A stretch of 64,000 bases of DNA from Azospira inquinata (GTDB lineage Bacteria > Pseudomonadota > Gammaproteobacteria > Burkholderiales > Rhodocyclaceae): the NCBI RefSeq assembly GCF_018905915.1, contig NZ_CP064782.1, positions 2,232,001 to 2,296,000 of the forward strand. Direction: 5' to 3'. The notes beneath the pieces are model-generated. The model saw only the letters and a program-made list of their open reading frames with translations, was not told where the DNA came from and did not search any database. Shown here one piece after another: positions 44,674 to 53,036 of this stretch (the stretch's first letter is position 1; each line of letters opens with the position of its first letter). The translations under genes and the position numbers were made by a program.

Positions 44674-46392
44674 ATGCTTGGAGACCCTGCCGCGCTAGGC
44701 CCCCTGCGCGTCCTCTTTGTTGATGATTCGGAATTCGACGTGGAATTGGCCGTGGGCGCTCTGCGCCAGGCTCAGCTCACGGTGGATTGGACCCGGGTGG
44801 ATACGGCCGCGGGCCTGGAGTCCTGCCTGGCCCGGGGCGCCTGGGATGCGGTGGTGTGCGACCACAATATGCCGGATTTCGATTCGGTGAGCGCCCTGTC
44901 CCTGTTGAACGCCCGGGAGACGGACATCCCCTTTCTCATTGTCTCCGGCATGATCCCGGACGGGGTGGCCATCGAGGCCATGCGCCTGGGGGCTCGGGAT
45001 TTTCTCAGCAAGGACCAGCTCAACCGGCTGGCCCCGGCCCTGCGCCGGGAGGTGGGGGAGGCCCGCAATCGCCACGCCCTGCGCCAGGCCCAGGCAAGCA
45101 TTGACCACCTGCTCCATTTCGACGCCCTGACCGGGGTGGCCAACGGGGATTCCCTCCTGGAACATCTGGATCAGCGTCTGGCGTGCACCCCCCATCAACC
45201 CTTTTCTCTGGTGCTGGTGGATTTCAACCGCTTCCGCAAAATTATGCGGGGCCTGGGGGTGGTGGTGGGCAATCGGGTGCTGCGGGCGGCGGCCCAGCGT
45301 TTGGCCGCCCTGCTGGGCCCCGACGACTTCATCGCCCGCCTGTCCGGCGACCGCTTCGCCCTGATTTTTGCGGGGGCCGCCGAGGCGGCCGGTTGCCACG
45401 GAGCGGTGACCCGCATCCAGGAAATTTTCCACCAGGGGTTTACGGTGGATCAGCACGAGCTGTTTTTCACCTGTTGCATGGGGGTGGTGCCCTATCCCAG
45501 CCACCACGGCTCTTCTTCCCAGTTGATCCAGTGGGCGGAAGCGGCCCTGGACGTGGCCAAGCAGGCCGGTCCCGGCCAGGTGCGGGTCTATGAAAGCCAT
45601 ATGGGGGGGCGGGATCAGGGCCGGGTGGTGCTGGAAACCGAGCTGTACCACGCCCTGGTGAATCAGGAATTCGTCCTCTATTACCAGCCCCAGACCTCCC
45701 TCTCCGATGGCCGTCTGGTGGGGGTGGAAGCCCTGCTGCGCTGGCGCCATCCCAGCCGGGGCCTGGTGCCTCCGGGGGAATTTATCCCCATCCTGGAAGA
45801 AACCGGGCTCATCGTGCCCGTGGGGGAATGGGTGCTCACCGAAGCCTGCCGCCAGAGCGTGGCCTGGCGTCGCCAGGGGGTGGGGCCTTTCCGGGTGGCG
45901 GTGAACCTTTCCGCCCTCCAATTCCAGCAGCCCGGTTTGGCGGAACGGGTGGGAGAAATCATTCTCCGGGAAGGGGCCCGGCCCCAGGATATGGAACTGG
46001 AAATCACGGAAAACGTGGCCATGAATAACGAAGAAGAGGTGCTGGCGACCCTCATGCGCCTGAAAGCCATTGGCGTGGCCCTGGCCATCGACGATTTCGG
46101 TACCGGCTATTCTTCCCTGTCCTATCTCCAGCAGTTTCCCGTGGATCGGCTAAAAATCGACCAGTCCTTCGTGCGCGGTGCGGCGGCGGGGGAATCCATG
46201 AAACTGGCCCGGGCCATCGTTGCCCTGGGCACCAGCCTGGGACTGGAAACCATTGCGGAGGGGGTGGAAACCCGGGAACAGGCGGAGCGTCTGGAACGCT
46301 TCGGCTGCGCTCTGGCCCAGGGCTTCTGGTTCGCCCGGCCCATGCCCCCGGAAGCCATCACTGCCCAATGGCAGGAGCGCCTCGCCTCATGA
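44674..46392 (+). CDS. Response regulator with GGDEF (degenerate) and EAL domains
   Basis: 572 residues. The N-terminal REC domain (about 10-135) has LFVDDSEFD, phosphoacceptor Asp63 (VVCDHNMPD) and a C-terminal FLSKDQ lysine. The GGDEF domain (about 145-305) carries SGDRF at 224-228 in place of GGDEF, so diguanylate cyclase activity is unlikely. The EAL domain (about 320-565) is intact: E352-A-L, NLSALQFQ, LEITEN, IDDFGTGYSS, LKIDQSFV and AEGVET. The expected activity is c-di-GMP hydrolysis gated by phosphorylation. TATAAT at about 44637-44642 is a good -10. The stop overlaps the histidine kinase start in an ATGA. Confidence 0.93.
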   Translation: MLGDPAALGPLRVLFVDDSEFDVELAVGALRQAQLTVDWTRVDTAAGLESCLARGAWDAVVCDHNMPDFDSVSALSLLNARETDIPFLIVSGMIPDGVAIEAMRLGARDFLSKDQLNRLAPALRREVGEARNRHALRQAQASIDHLLHFDALTGVANGDSLLEHLDQRLACTPHQPFSLVLVDFNRFRKIMRGLGVVVGNRVLRAAAQRLAALLGPDDFIARLSGDRFALIFAGAAEAAGCHGAVTRIQEIFHQGFTVDQHELFFTCCMGVVPYPSHHGSSSQLIQWAEAALDVAKQAGPGQVRVYESHMGGRDQGRVVLETELYHALVNQEFVLYYQPQTSLSDGRLVGVEALLRWRHPSRGLVPPGEFIPILEETGLIVPVGEWVLTEACRQSVAWRRQGVGPFRVAVNLSALQFQQPGLAERVGEIILREGARPQDMELEITENVAMNNEEEVLATLMRLKAIGVALAIDDFGTGYSSLSYLQQFPVDRLKIDQSFVRGAAAGESMKLARAIVALGTSLGLETIAEGVETREQAERLERFGCALAQGFWFARPMPPEAITAQWQERLAS

Positions 46393-49352
46393 GGCGCTGG
46401 GCCCCCCTGATCCGCTGGGGTATGGGGCCCTGGGTCGTCCTGCTGCTCCTCTGCTGGAGCCTGGGGGCCCAGGCCCTGTCCTTGAGCCCTGGGCAAAGCC
46501 AATGGCTCAAGGACCATCCGGTGCTGCGCCTGGGGGTGACGGACCTGCCGCCCCTGTTGCTGCGGGATAAGGCGGCGGGACGCTACGTGGGCCTTTCCAT
46601 GGATCTGCTCCGGGCCCTGGAGACGCGCCTGGGGGTGCGCTTCCAGCCCGTCTATTACGCCAATCTCCAGGAGCAGATGGAGGGGGCCCGGAAGCGGGAG
46701 GTGGATGTGCTGGCGGCGGTGGTGCCGAGCCGGGAGCGGAGCGCCTACCTGAATTTCACCGACCCCTATGTGAATCTGGACAACAAAATCCTGGTGCGGC
46801 GGGATTCGGGCCTGCGGGATTTGACCTTGGCCCAGCTGCGGGGGCGCAAGATTTCCCTGCTGGCGGGCAGTTCCACGGAAGAACGCCTGCGCCGCCTGGG
46901 CTACGGCCCCTCCCTGGTGCCCGCCCCGGATGCGGTGAGCACCCTGACCAAGCTGGCCTTCGGGGAAGTGGATGTGGCCATTCTGGATCTGGCCCGGGCT
47001 TCCTACTTCATCCAGCAGGAAGGCCTGTCTACCCTGGAAATCGGTGGCAGCGCCGAACTGCCCGTGGTATTTGCCCTGGGCAGCCGGAATGACTGGCCCG
47101 AGCTGAGCCCCATCCTGCAACGGGCCCTGGACGATTTCCCGGACCAGGACCGGCAGGTGATCCAGAACCGCTGGCTCAATCTGGGCGGGGTGGATCGGGA
47201 AACGGTGGAGCGCTGGTGGTTGTGGGGCGGCACGGCCTTCGCCGGGGTGCTCCTCCTCCTCGGCCTGATCCTGCTCTGGAACCGCACCCTGCGCCATCAG
47301 GTGGAGACCCGGACCCGGGAGCTCCACGCCCGCATGGCGGATCAGGAGCGGGTGGATCAGGAACTGCGGGAAAGCGAAGCCCGTTTCCGGGATCTGGTGG
47401 AACTGTCCTCCGACTGGTGGTGGGAACAGGACGCCCAGCTGCGCTTTTCCTTTCTCTCGGACAATTCCCGGCTCAAGGGCCAGGTGCCCATCGACTATTA
47501 CCTGGGCAAAACCCGGGGAGAACTGGGGGTCCAGGGGGTCACCGGGGAGGAACTGGCCCGCCATGAGGCGGATCTGGCCGCCCGGCGGCCCTTTGTGGAT
47601 TTCACCTACCGCTTTCGGGGCCAGGACGGGGCCTACCACTGGTATAGCGTCAGTGGCCGCCCCCTGCTGGACCGGGAGGGGAATTTCTTCGGCTACCGGG
47701 GCGTGGCCCGGGACATTACCGGGGAACGGGAAGCCCAGCTGGCCCTGGCGGCCAGCGAACGGCAACTGCGGGGCCTCTTGGACAGCACCGAATCCTTCCT
47801 GGGCCTGCTGGACCCATCGGGAGTGATCCTGGAGGCCAACCGTTCCTTCCTGGCGGGCAATGGCCTGGACCGGGCCCAGACCGTGGGGCGGCGGGCCTGG
47901 GAAGTGGGCTGGTGGAGCCAGGTATCCGCCTCGGCGGAACGCCTGCGCCAGGGGGTGGAGCGGGCCGCCGCCGGGGAAACCGTGCGCTATGTGGCCGAAT
48001 TCCCCGATCTCCAGGGCAATCCGGGCTGGCTGGATTTTTCCCTCACCCCGGTGCGCAACGAGGCGGGCCAGGTGACCTGCATCATTCCCGAGGGCCGGGA
48101 CGTGACCGAGCGCCACCGGGTTCAGCTGGCCCTGGAGCTGCTGGTGAAAAATACGGCCACCGTCTCCGGAGAAGCCTTTCTCCGCTCCCTGGTAGGCAAT
48201 CTGGCCGATCTCTTCAACGCCCGGGCCGTGTTTGTCAGCCGCCTGGGGGATGAGCCGGACCGGGTCCGCACCCTGGCCTACTGGTGCGATGGCATGGTTC
48301 AGGACAACCTGGTGCTGGATACCAGCGCCTCCCCCTGCCAGGCGGTGTTGGAGGAGGGGCCGCTCCTGGTGGCGGACGGGGTGCTGGAGCGCTATCCCCA
48401 TTCCGCCTTCCTTTCCAGCCTGGAAGCCCGCAGCTACCTGGGGGCCCCCATCCTGGGCACGGACCAGCGGCCCTTGGGGGTGCTGGCGGTGATTGACGAC
48501 CGGCCCCTGGCCCTGGCCTCCGATTTTCTTCCCCTGCTGGGCCTGTTTGCCCTGCGGGCGGGGATGGAAATGGGGCGCATGGATCACGACGAAGCCATCC
48601 GTTCCCTCAACGGGGAACTGGAACGCCGGGTGGCGGAACGCACCCGCCAGCTGGAATCCGCCAATCAGGAGCTGGAAGCTTTTTCCTACTCCGTCTCCCA
48701 CGATCTGCGGGCGCCCCTGCGCCATGTGGCAGGCTTCGTGGAGCTGCTGGGGGACGATCGGGGCAATCGCCTCACCGGGGAAAGCCTGCGTTACCTGGGC
48801 ATCATCACCGACGCGGCCCGGCGCATGGGGGAACTGATCGACGGCCTGCTGGCCTTCTCCCGCATCGGCCGGGCCCAACTCCATCCCGGCCCGGTGGATG
48901 TGAATAAGCTGGTGGCCGAGGTGCGGGACGAACTGTCCGGGGAAGCCCAGGCCGGGGAGGTTGTCTGGCAGGTTTCCGATCTGCCCCAGGTGTGGGCCGA
49001 CCGCACCCTGCTGCGCCAGATCTGGACCAATCTCCTGGCCAATGCCCTGAAGTATTCGAAAAACCGCAGTCCGGCCCGCCTCTGGGTGGATGCCATGCCC
49101 GGGGAAAAGGAATGGGTGTTTCGGGTCCAGGATAACGGGGTAGGATTCAATATGAAGTACGTGGCCAAGCTGTTCGGCGTTTTCCAGCGCCTGCACAGCA
49201 GTGTGGATTTTGAAGGCAACGGTATCGGTCTGGCCAATGTGCGCCGCATGGTGGAACGCCACGGTGGCCGGGTGTGGGCCGAAGGGGCGCCGGACCAGGG
49301 CGCCAGCTTTTATTTCTCCCTGCCCCGGCGGCCAGAGGCAGAAGAAGCCTGA
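46389..49352 (+). CDS. Histidine kinase with periplasmic SBP domain, PAS, GAF and phytochrome-type HisKA
   Basis: 987 residues. A signal/anchor (about 10-28), a periplasmic amino-acid-binding-protein-like domain (about 38-275; LRLGVTDLPPLL, YVGLSMDLLRALETRLG, FTDPYVNLDNKILVRR as family patterns), a membrane helix (about 280-300), two PAS domains (about 325-450 and 455-575), a GAF domain (about 585-730), a HisKA of the SYSVSHDLRAPLRH class with His771, and an HATPase (about 870-985; LANALKYSKN, DNGVGFNMKY, GNGIGLANVRR). It senses an extracellular small solute, plus cytoplasmic cues, and should phosphorylate the REC proteins encoded on both sides. Start overlaps the upstream stop. Confidence 0.92.
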   Translation: MRRWAPLIRWGMGPWVVLLLLCWSLGAQALSLSPGQSQWLKDHPVLRLGVTDLPPLLLRDKAAGRYVGLSMDLLRALETRLGVRFQPVYYANLQEQMEGARKREVDVLAAVVPSRERSAYLNFTDPYVNLDNKILVRRDSGLRDLTLAQLRGRKISLLAGSSTEERLRRLGYGPSLVPAPDAVSTLTKLAFGEVDVAILDLARASYFIQQEGLSTLEIGGSAELPVVFALGSRNDWPELSPILQRALDDFPDQDRQVIQNRWLNLGGVDRETVERWWLWGGTAFAGVLLLLGLILLWNRTLRHQVETRTRELHARMADQERVDQELRESEARFRDLVELSSDWWWEQDAQLRFSFLSDNSRLKGQVPIDYYLGKTRGELGVQGVTGEELARHEADLAARRPFVDFTYRFRGQDGAYHWYSVSGRPLLDREGNFFGYRGVARDITGEREAQLALAASERQLRGLLDSTESFLGLLDPSGVILEANRSFLAGNGLDRAQTVGRRAWEVGWWSQVSASAERLRQGVERAAAGETVRYVAEFPDLQGNPGWLDFSLTPVRNEAGQVTCIIPEGRDVTERHRVQLALELLVKNTATVSGEAFLRSLVGNLADLFNARAVFVSRLGDEPDRVRTLAYWCDGMVQDNLVLDTSASPCQAVLEEGPLLVADGVLERYPHSAFLSSLEARSYLGAPILGTDQRPLGVLAVIDDRPLALASDFLPLLGLFALRAGMEMGRMDHDEAIRSLNGELERRVAERTRQLESANQELEAFSYSVSHDLRAPLRHVAGFVELLGDDRGNRLTGESLRYLGIITDAARRMGELIDGLLAFSRIGRAQLHPGPVDVNKLVAEVRDELSGEAQAGEVVWQVSDLPQVWADRTLLRQIWTNLLANALKYSKNRSPARLWVDAMPGEKEWVFRVQDNGVGFNMKYVAKLFGVFQRLHSSVDFEGNGIGLANVRRMVERHGGRVWAEGAPDQGASFYFSLPRRPEAEEA

Positions 49353-49416
49353 TCCCGGGGTGATTAAGCCCCCGGCCTGCCCTGGATGGGGCAGCGGGGG
49401 ATGACGGAGGGTGATC

Positions 49417-49863
49417 ATGGAACTGAAGCGTATTCTGTTGGCGGAAGACGATCCCCGGGATGTGGAACTGGCCCTGCAAGGCTTGGACGCCTCCCATCTG
49501 GCCAATGAAGTGCAGGTGGTCAATGACGGGGAGCAGGCCCTGGATTACCTCTACCGCCGGGGCGCCTTTGCCGACCGGCCGGAAGGCCTGCCCGCCCTCA
49601 TACTCCTGGATCTGAAAATGCCCCTGGTGAGCGGTCTGGAGGTGCTCCAGGCGATCAAGCGAGACCCGGTCCTCCACTCCGTGCCCGTGGTCATGCTCAC
49701 TTCCTCCCGGGAAGAACTGGATCTGGAAGAGGCTTACCGCCTGGGCTGCAATGCCTATGTGGTGAAGCCGGTGAAATTCCGGGATTTCATTGAGGCGGTG
49801 AAGTCCCTGGGCCTATTCTGGGCCGTGCTCAACGAGCCGCCCCGGGGTTCCCTGCGCAAGTAA
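49417..49863 (+). CDS. Single-domain response regulator (Rcp1-like)
   Basis: 148 residues, one REC domain. The acidic pair is in LLAEDDPRD, the phosphoacceptor is Asp65 (LILLDLKMP), with TSS and VVKPVKF completing the site. The family pattern (..RD.EL.L.AL, DGEQALDYLYRRGAF) matches Rcp1-type regulators that partner phytochrome-type kinases, in agreement with the HisKA type of the kinase encoded immediately upstream. A ribosome site GGAGGG precedes the ATG at 49417. It has no output domain and may act by binding other proteins or as a phosphate relay or sink. Confidence 0.92.
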   Translation: MELKRILLAEDDPRDVELALQGLDASHLANEVQVVNDGEQALDYLYRRGAFADRPEGLPALILLDLKMPLVSGLEVLQAIKRDPVLHSVPVVMLTSSREELDLEEAYRLGCNAYVVKPVKFRDFIEAVKSLGLFWAVLNEPPRGSLRK

Positions 49864-49918
49864 GGTAAAATCCCGGCTTCATCCCTTTCCGGCGGCTCTG
49901 CCGAGCCGCCGTCCCGCC

Positions 49919-50566
49919 ATGGATTTGCTCAGCGCCTTCATCGATATCGTTCTGCACCTGGATGTGCACCTTTCCGCCCTGGTGGTCCAGTACGGCCCCT
50001 GGATTTACGCCATCCTGTTTTTCATCATTTTTGCCGAAACCGGCTTTGTGGTGACCCCCTTCCTGCCCGGGGATTCCCTGCTGTTCGTGGCGGGGGCCCT
50101 GGCGGCCATCGGCGACATGTCCCTGGCCCTGCTCCTGGTGGTGCTGTCCCTGGCCGCCGTGCTGGGCAACAGTCTTAATTACGCCATCGGCCGCTGGCTC
50201 GGGCCCCGGGTGTTCCAGTGGGAAAACTCCCGCTTCTTCAATAAGGACGCCCTGCTCAAGACCCACGCCTTCTACGAGCGCCATGGGGGCAAAACGGTGA
50301 TCCTGTCCCGCTTCCTGCCCCTGTTCCGTACCTTCGCCCCCTTTGTGGCCGGGATCGGCGCCATGAGCTACCTGCGCTTCGGCCTCTTCAACCTGATCGG
50401 CGGCATCAGCTGGGTGGGGGCCTTGACCCTGGCTGGCTACTGGTTCGGTAACCAGCCCTGGATCAAGCAAAACCTCACCGCCGTGATTCTGGGCATTGTG
50501 GTGGTGTCCCTCCTGCCCGCCCTGATCGGCTACCTGCGCCATCGGGCGGCCTCCCGGGCCGCCTAG
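49919..50566 (+). CDS. DedA-family membrane protein
   Basis: 215 residues, about five membrane segments. YAILFFIIFAETGFVVTPFLPGDSLLFVAGALA is the family's start (pattern F.E.......LPG), GNSLNYAIGRWLG follows, and the conserved basic/Gly motif is FYERHGGKTVILSRFLPLFRTFAPFVAG. DedA proteins act in membrane phospholipid recycling and keep the proton-motive force. TAAAAT at 49865-49870 is a likely -10. Confidence 0.93.
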   Translation: MDLLSAFIDIVLHLDVHLSALVVQYGPWIYAILFFIIFAETGFVVTPFLPGDSLLFVAGALAAIGDMSLALLLVVLSLAAVLGNSLNYAIGRWLGPRVFQWENSRFFNKDALLKTHAFYERHGGKTVILSRFLPLFRTFAPFVAGIGAMSYLRFGLFNLIGGISWVGALTLAGYWFGNQPWIKQNLTAVILGIVVVSLLPALIGYLRHRAASRAA

Positions 50567-50573
50567 GCGGGCC

Positions 50574-51368
50574 ATGGCGGCGGGCGTGCCCTTTCCCTCG
50601 GTCGGCCCACGGCGCCCTGGCTGGCTTTGGCGCTGGTGCCTGGGGGTGGCCCTGGGCCTGCTCCTGGGCCAGCTCTGGGGCTGTGCCACCCGTAGCGGGC
50701 CCGACGGCCATCAGGAAAGCCGCTTTGATCCCCGGGCCCTGGCCAAAACGGACATTGACCGGGTGGCGGAAATCGACCAGCGGGAGGTCATGAGCGGTCT
50801 CCATCGCCTGGCGGAAAAACTCTACCGGCGTAATCCCCGGGAGTGGAAGAAGGCCAACCAGACGTCCCTAGAAGGGGCGGTGGAGCGGATTTTCTTGACC
50901 GTTCCCCGGCCAGGCGGCGAGGACCCCTGGCCCGAACTGGAGGGGCGGCGGGAAGGCAAGGCCGCCTCCCTGGCCTTCCGGGAGGATTATCATGGAGACC
51001 GGGTGCTGGCCCTGATGGTGGGGCTGGTGACCATGGCCCGGGCGGCTTTCGAGAACAAGACGGAATTTTTTCTTTTCGACAGCCTCAATGCCCAGAAGCT
51101 TTACAACTCTGCCCGCAACCTGGAAATCGCCTCCTGGCGCCTGAACCATTCCCGGGACGGGGCCGGGGAACTGTTCCTGCTCAGTAACGATCTGGACGGT
51201 GCCAGCCGCAACCTGTCCTTTGAGCGGGAAATGGGGCGCATGATTGCCCTCCTGGATTTTCTCGCCCTGGTCATGGAAGACAAGACCGGGCGCACCGTCA
51301 ATCAAGTGGCCCAAAACCTGGCGACGGCCGTGTTTCTCCCCGTCGCCGCCTTAAGTCCGATCAAATGA
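50574..51368 (+). CDS. Uncharacterised predicted lipoprotein
   Basis: 264 residues. The N-terminus has a basic/hydrophobic signal (WLWRWCLGVALGLLLGQLWGC) whose lipobox LWGC predicts lipidation at about Cys37. The rest is alpha-helical and charged, with RVAEIDQREVMSGLHRLAEKLYRRNPREW, MARAAFENKTEFFLFDSLNAQKLYNSARNLEIASW as the most distinctive stretches (listed here only as landmarks, residues about 60-90 and 148-182). I do not recognise the family. The stop overlaps the purN start (ATGA), so it is co-expressed with purine synthesis. Confidence 0.72.
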   Translation: MAAGVPFPSVGPRRPGWLWRWCLGVALGLLLGQLWGCATRSGPDGHQESRFDPRALAKTDIDRVAEIDQREVMSGLHRLAEKLYRRNPREWKKANQTSLEGAVERIFLTVPRPGGEDPWPELEGRREGKAASLAFREDYHGDRVLALMVGLVTMARAAFENKTEFFLFDSLNAQKLYNSARNLEIASWRLNHSRDGAGELFLLSNDLDGASRNLSFEREMGRMIALLDFLALVMEDKTGRTVNQVAQNLATAVFLPVAALSPIK

Positions 51369-52012
51369 AGAAAAACGTCGTTATCCTGATTTCCGGCCGG
51401 GGCAGCAACATGGAAGCCCTCCTGACGGCCGCCGCCGATCCTGCCTATCCCGCCCGGGTGGCGGCGGTACTGAGCAACCGCCCCGATGCCCGGGGCCTGG
51501 CCACGGCCCAGGCCGCCGGGGTGCCTGTGGCGGCCCTGGACCACAAGGCTTACCCGGACCGGGAGGCTTTCGACCGGGCCCTCATGGAACGCATCGACGC
51601 CTTTGCCCCGGATCTGGTGGTGCTGGCGGGCTTCATGCGCATTCTTTCCGAAGCCTTCGTGGTCCATTACGCCGGGCGCCTGATCAATATCCATCCTTCC
51701 CTGCTGCCCGCCTTTCCCGGCCTCCACACCCACCAGCGTGCTCTGGAAGCGGGCTGCCGCATCCACGGCTGCACGGTCCATTTCGTCACCCCGGCCTTAG
51801 ATCACGGCCCGGCTATTATCCAGGCCGCCGTGCCCGTGTTGGATGGTGATGACGAGGACCGTCTGGCGGCCCGGGTGCTGGCCCAGGAGCATCGCATCTA
51901 CCCGGCGGCGGTGCGCTGGTTTGCGGAAGGTCGCCTGACCGTGGCCAACGGTCGGGTGCTGCGGGTCGGCCCGGCGGAGGAGGGGGCGCTACTTGCGCCG
52001 TCTTTGGACTAA
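51365..52012 (+). CDS. purN: Phosphoribosylglycinamide formyltransferase PurN
   Basis: 215 residues. VILISGRGSNMEALL at the N-terminus, VLAGFMRILSEAFV, the catalytic INIHPSLLPAFPGLHTHQRAL with its HPSLLP, and CTVHFVTPALDHGPAIIQAAVPV with Asp are all present. PurN transfers a formyl group from 10-formyl-tetrahydrofolate to GAR. It overlaps the preceding lipoprotein stop and the following DUF3108 gene start (20 bases). Confidence 0.97.
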   Translation: MKKNVVILISGRGSNMEALLTAAADPAYPARVAAVLSNRPDARGLATAQAAGVPVAALDHKAYPDREAFDRALMERIDAFAPDLVVLAGFMRILSEAFVVHYAGRLINIHPSLLPAFPGLHTHQRALEAGCRIHGCTVHFVTPALDHGPAIIQAAVPVLDGDDEDRLAARVLAQEHRIYPAAVRWFAEGRLTVANGRVLRVGPAEEGALLAPSLD

Positions 52013-53036
52013 ACCCGTGATTAGCCCGAAGCGGGCTCTGGGACTGGCGCTGTTCCTGTCCCTCCTGGTCCATCTGGGGCTCCTGTTCGGGCCCCAGGTG
52101 GACTTGCCGTCCCTGTTGGACAATCGGACGCCACCCCTGTCCGCCGAACTGCGCCAGCCTCCCAAGCCCCTGCCGCCTCCGGTACGGCGCCATCGCCTGC
52201 CGCCGCCCCATCCGGCGCCAGCCCCGGCCCCCCAGCCCGTTAGCGCTCCGGCTGCTCAGGCGGAGAGCGCCCCAACGGCGGACAATGATCCCTCCTCCAA
52301 GGAGGTCTCAGAGGGTGGGGCCACCAAGACTGGCCCGGCGGCGGAGGGGAGCACGTCCGCCGCTCCTTCGTATCTGCTGCCGGAACCGGCCGGGGACGTG
52401 AATCCCCGGCTGCCCAAGAGCGGCAGCATCCGTTTTCTCGTCTCCCGGGGGGTGCAGAAATTCGAGGTGGGCCAGACCACCCACCGCTGGAAAATCCAGG
52501 ATGGCCACTACCGGCTTACCGGGGTGACGGAGACCACCGGTCTGGCGGCGGTTTTTCACCCGGCCAAAATCACCTACACCAGTGAAGGCAAGGTGACGGC
52601 GGAGGGGCTCCAGCCCGAGCATTTCAGCGTCAAGCGCCACGGAGAAGAAAGTCAGGAAGGGGCGGAATTCGACTGGGGGAAAAATCAGGTGGCGGTGCAG
52701 CATGGCGCCCCCGTGCCCTTGCAGCCCGGTTCCCAGGATTTCATCAGCTTCTATTACCAATTTGGCTACCGGCCCCTGGCGGGGGGGCGGGATGTGATGG
52801 TGGCCACCGGCAAGAAATACGACCGTTTCCACTTCCAGGTGGTGGGTACGGAGGACCTGGACCTGCCCCAGGGCAAAATTAGCACGGTGCACCTTAAAAT
52901 GACGGGGGACAGCACCATGGAAATCTGGCTGGCCCAGGATTATTACCTGGTGCCGGTGAAAATCCGTTATATCGACCGCAAGGGTGACCTGTACGATCAG
53001 ATCGCCTTCGACATCAATCTGCCCAAAGAACCATGA
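51993..53036 (+). CDS. DUF3108-domain protein, membrane-anchored
   Basis: 347 residues. One N-terminal membrane segment (about 14-35), a Pro/Ala-rich linker (about 45-130) and a C-terminal DUF3108 domain (about 140-345; FYYQFGYRPLAGGRDVMVATGKKYD and MEIWLAQDYYLVPVKIRYIDRKGD regions). The TonB-like layout suggests a periplasmic domain tethered to the inner membrane. Role unknown. I used the TTG at 51993, which has GGAGGAGGG upstream; a GTG at 52017 is the alternative. Position between purN and rsmB is typical for this family in betaproteobacteria. Confidence 0.82.
   Translation: MRRLWTKPVISPKRALGLALFLSLLVHLGLLFGPQVDLPSLLDNRTPPLSAELRQPPKPLPPPVRRHRLPPPHPAPAPAPQPVSAPAAQAESAPTADNDPSSKEVSEGGATKTGPAAEGSTSAAPSYLLPEPAGDVNPRLPKSGSIRFLVSRGVQKFEVGQTTHRWKIQDGHYRLTGVTETTGLAAVFHPAKITYTSEGKVTAEGLQPEHFSVKRHGEESQEGAEFDWGKNQVAVQHGAPVPLQPGSQDFISFYYQFGYRPLAGGRDVMVATGKKYDRFHFQVVGTEDLDLPQGKISTVHLKMTGDSTMEIWLAQDYYLVPVKIRYIDRKGDLYDQIAFDINLPKEP

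Noticed and set aside
46122..49523. 1133-codon open frame on the minus strand
   Set aside because: It is the antisense shadow of the histidine kinase and the EAL-domain gene; its translation is Gly/His/Gln-rich with no domain, while the plus strand gives textbook domains.
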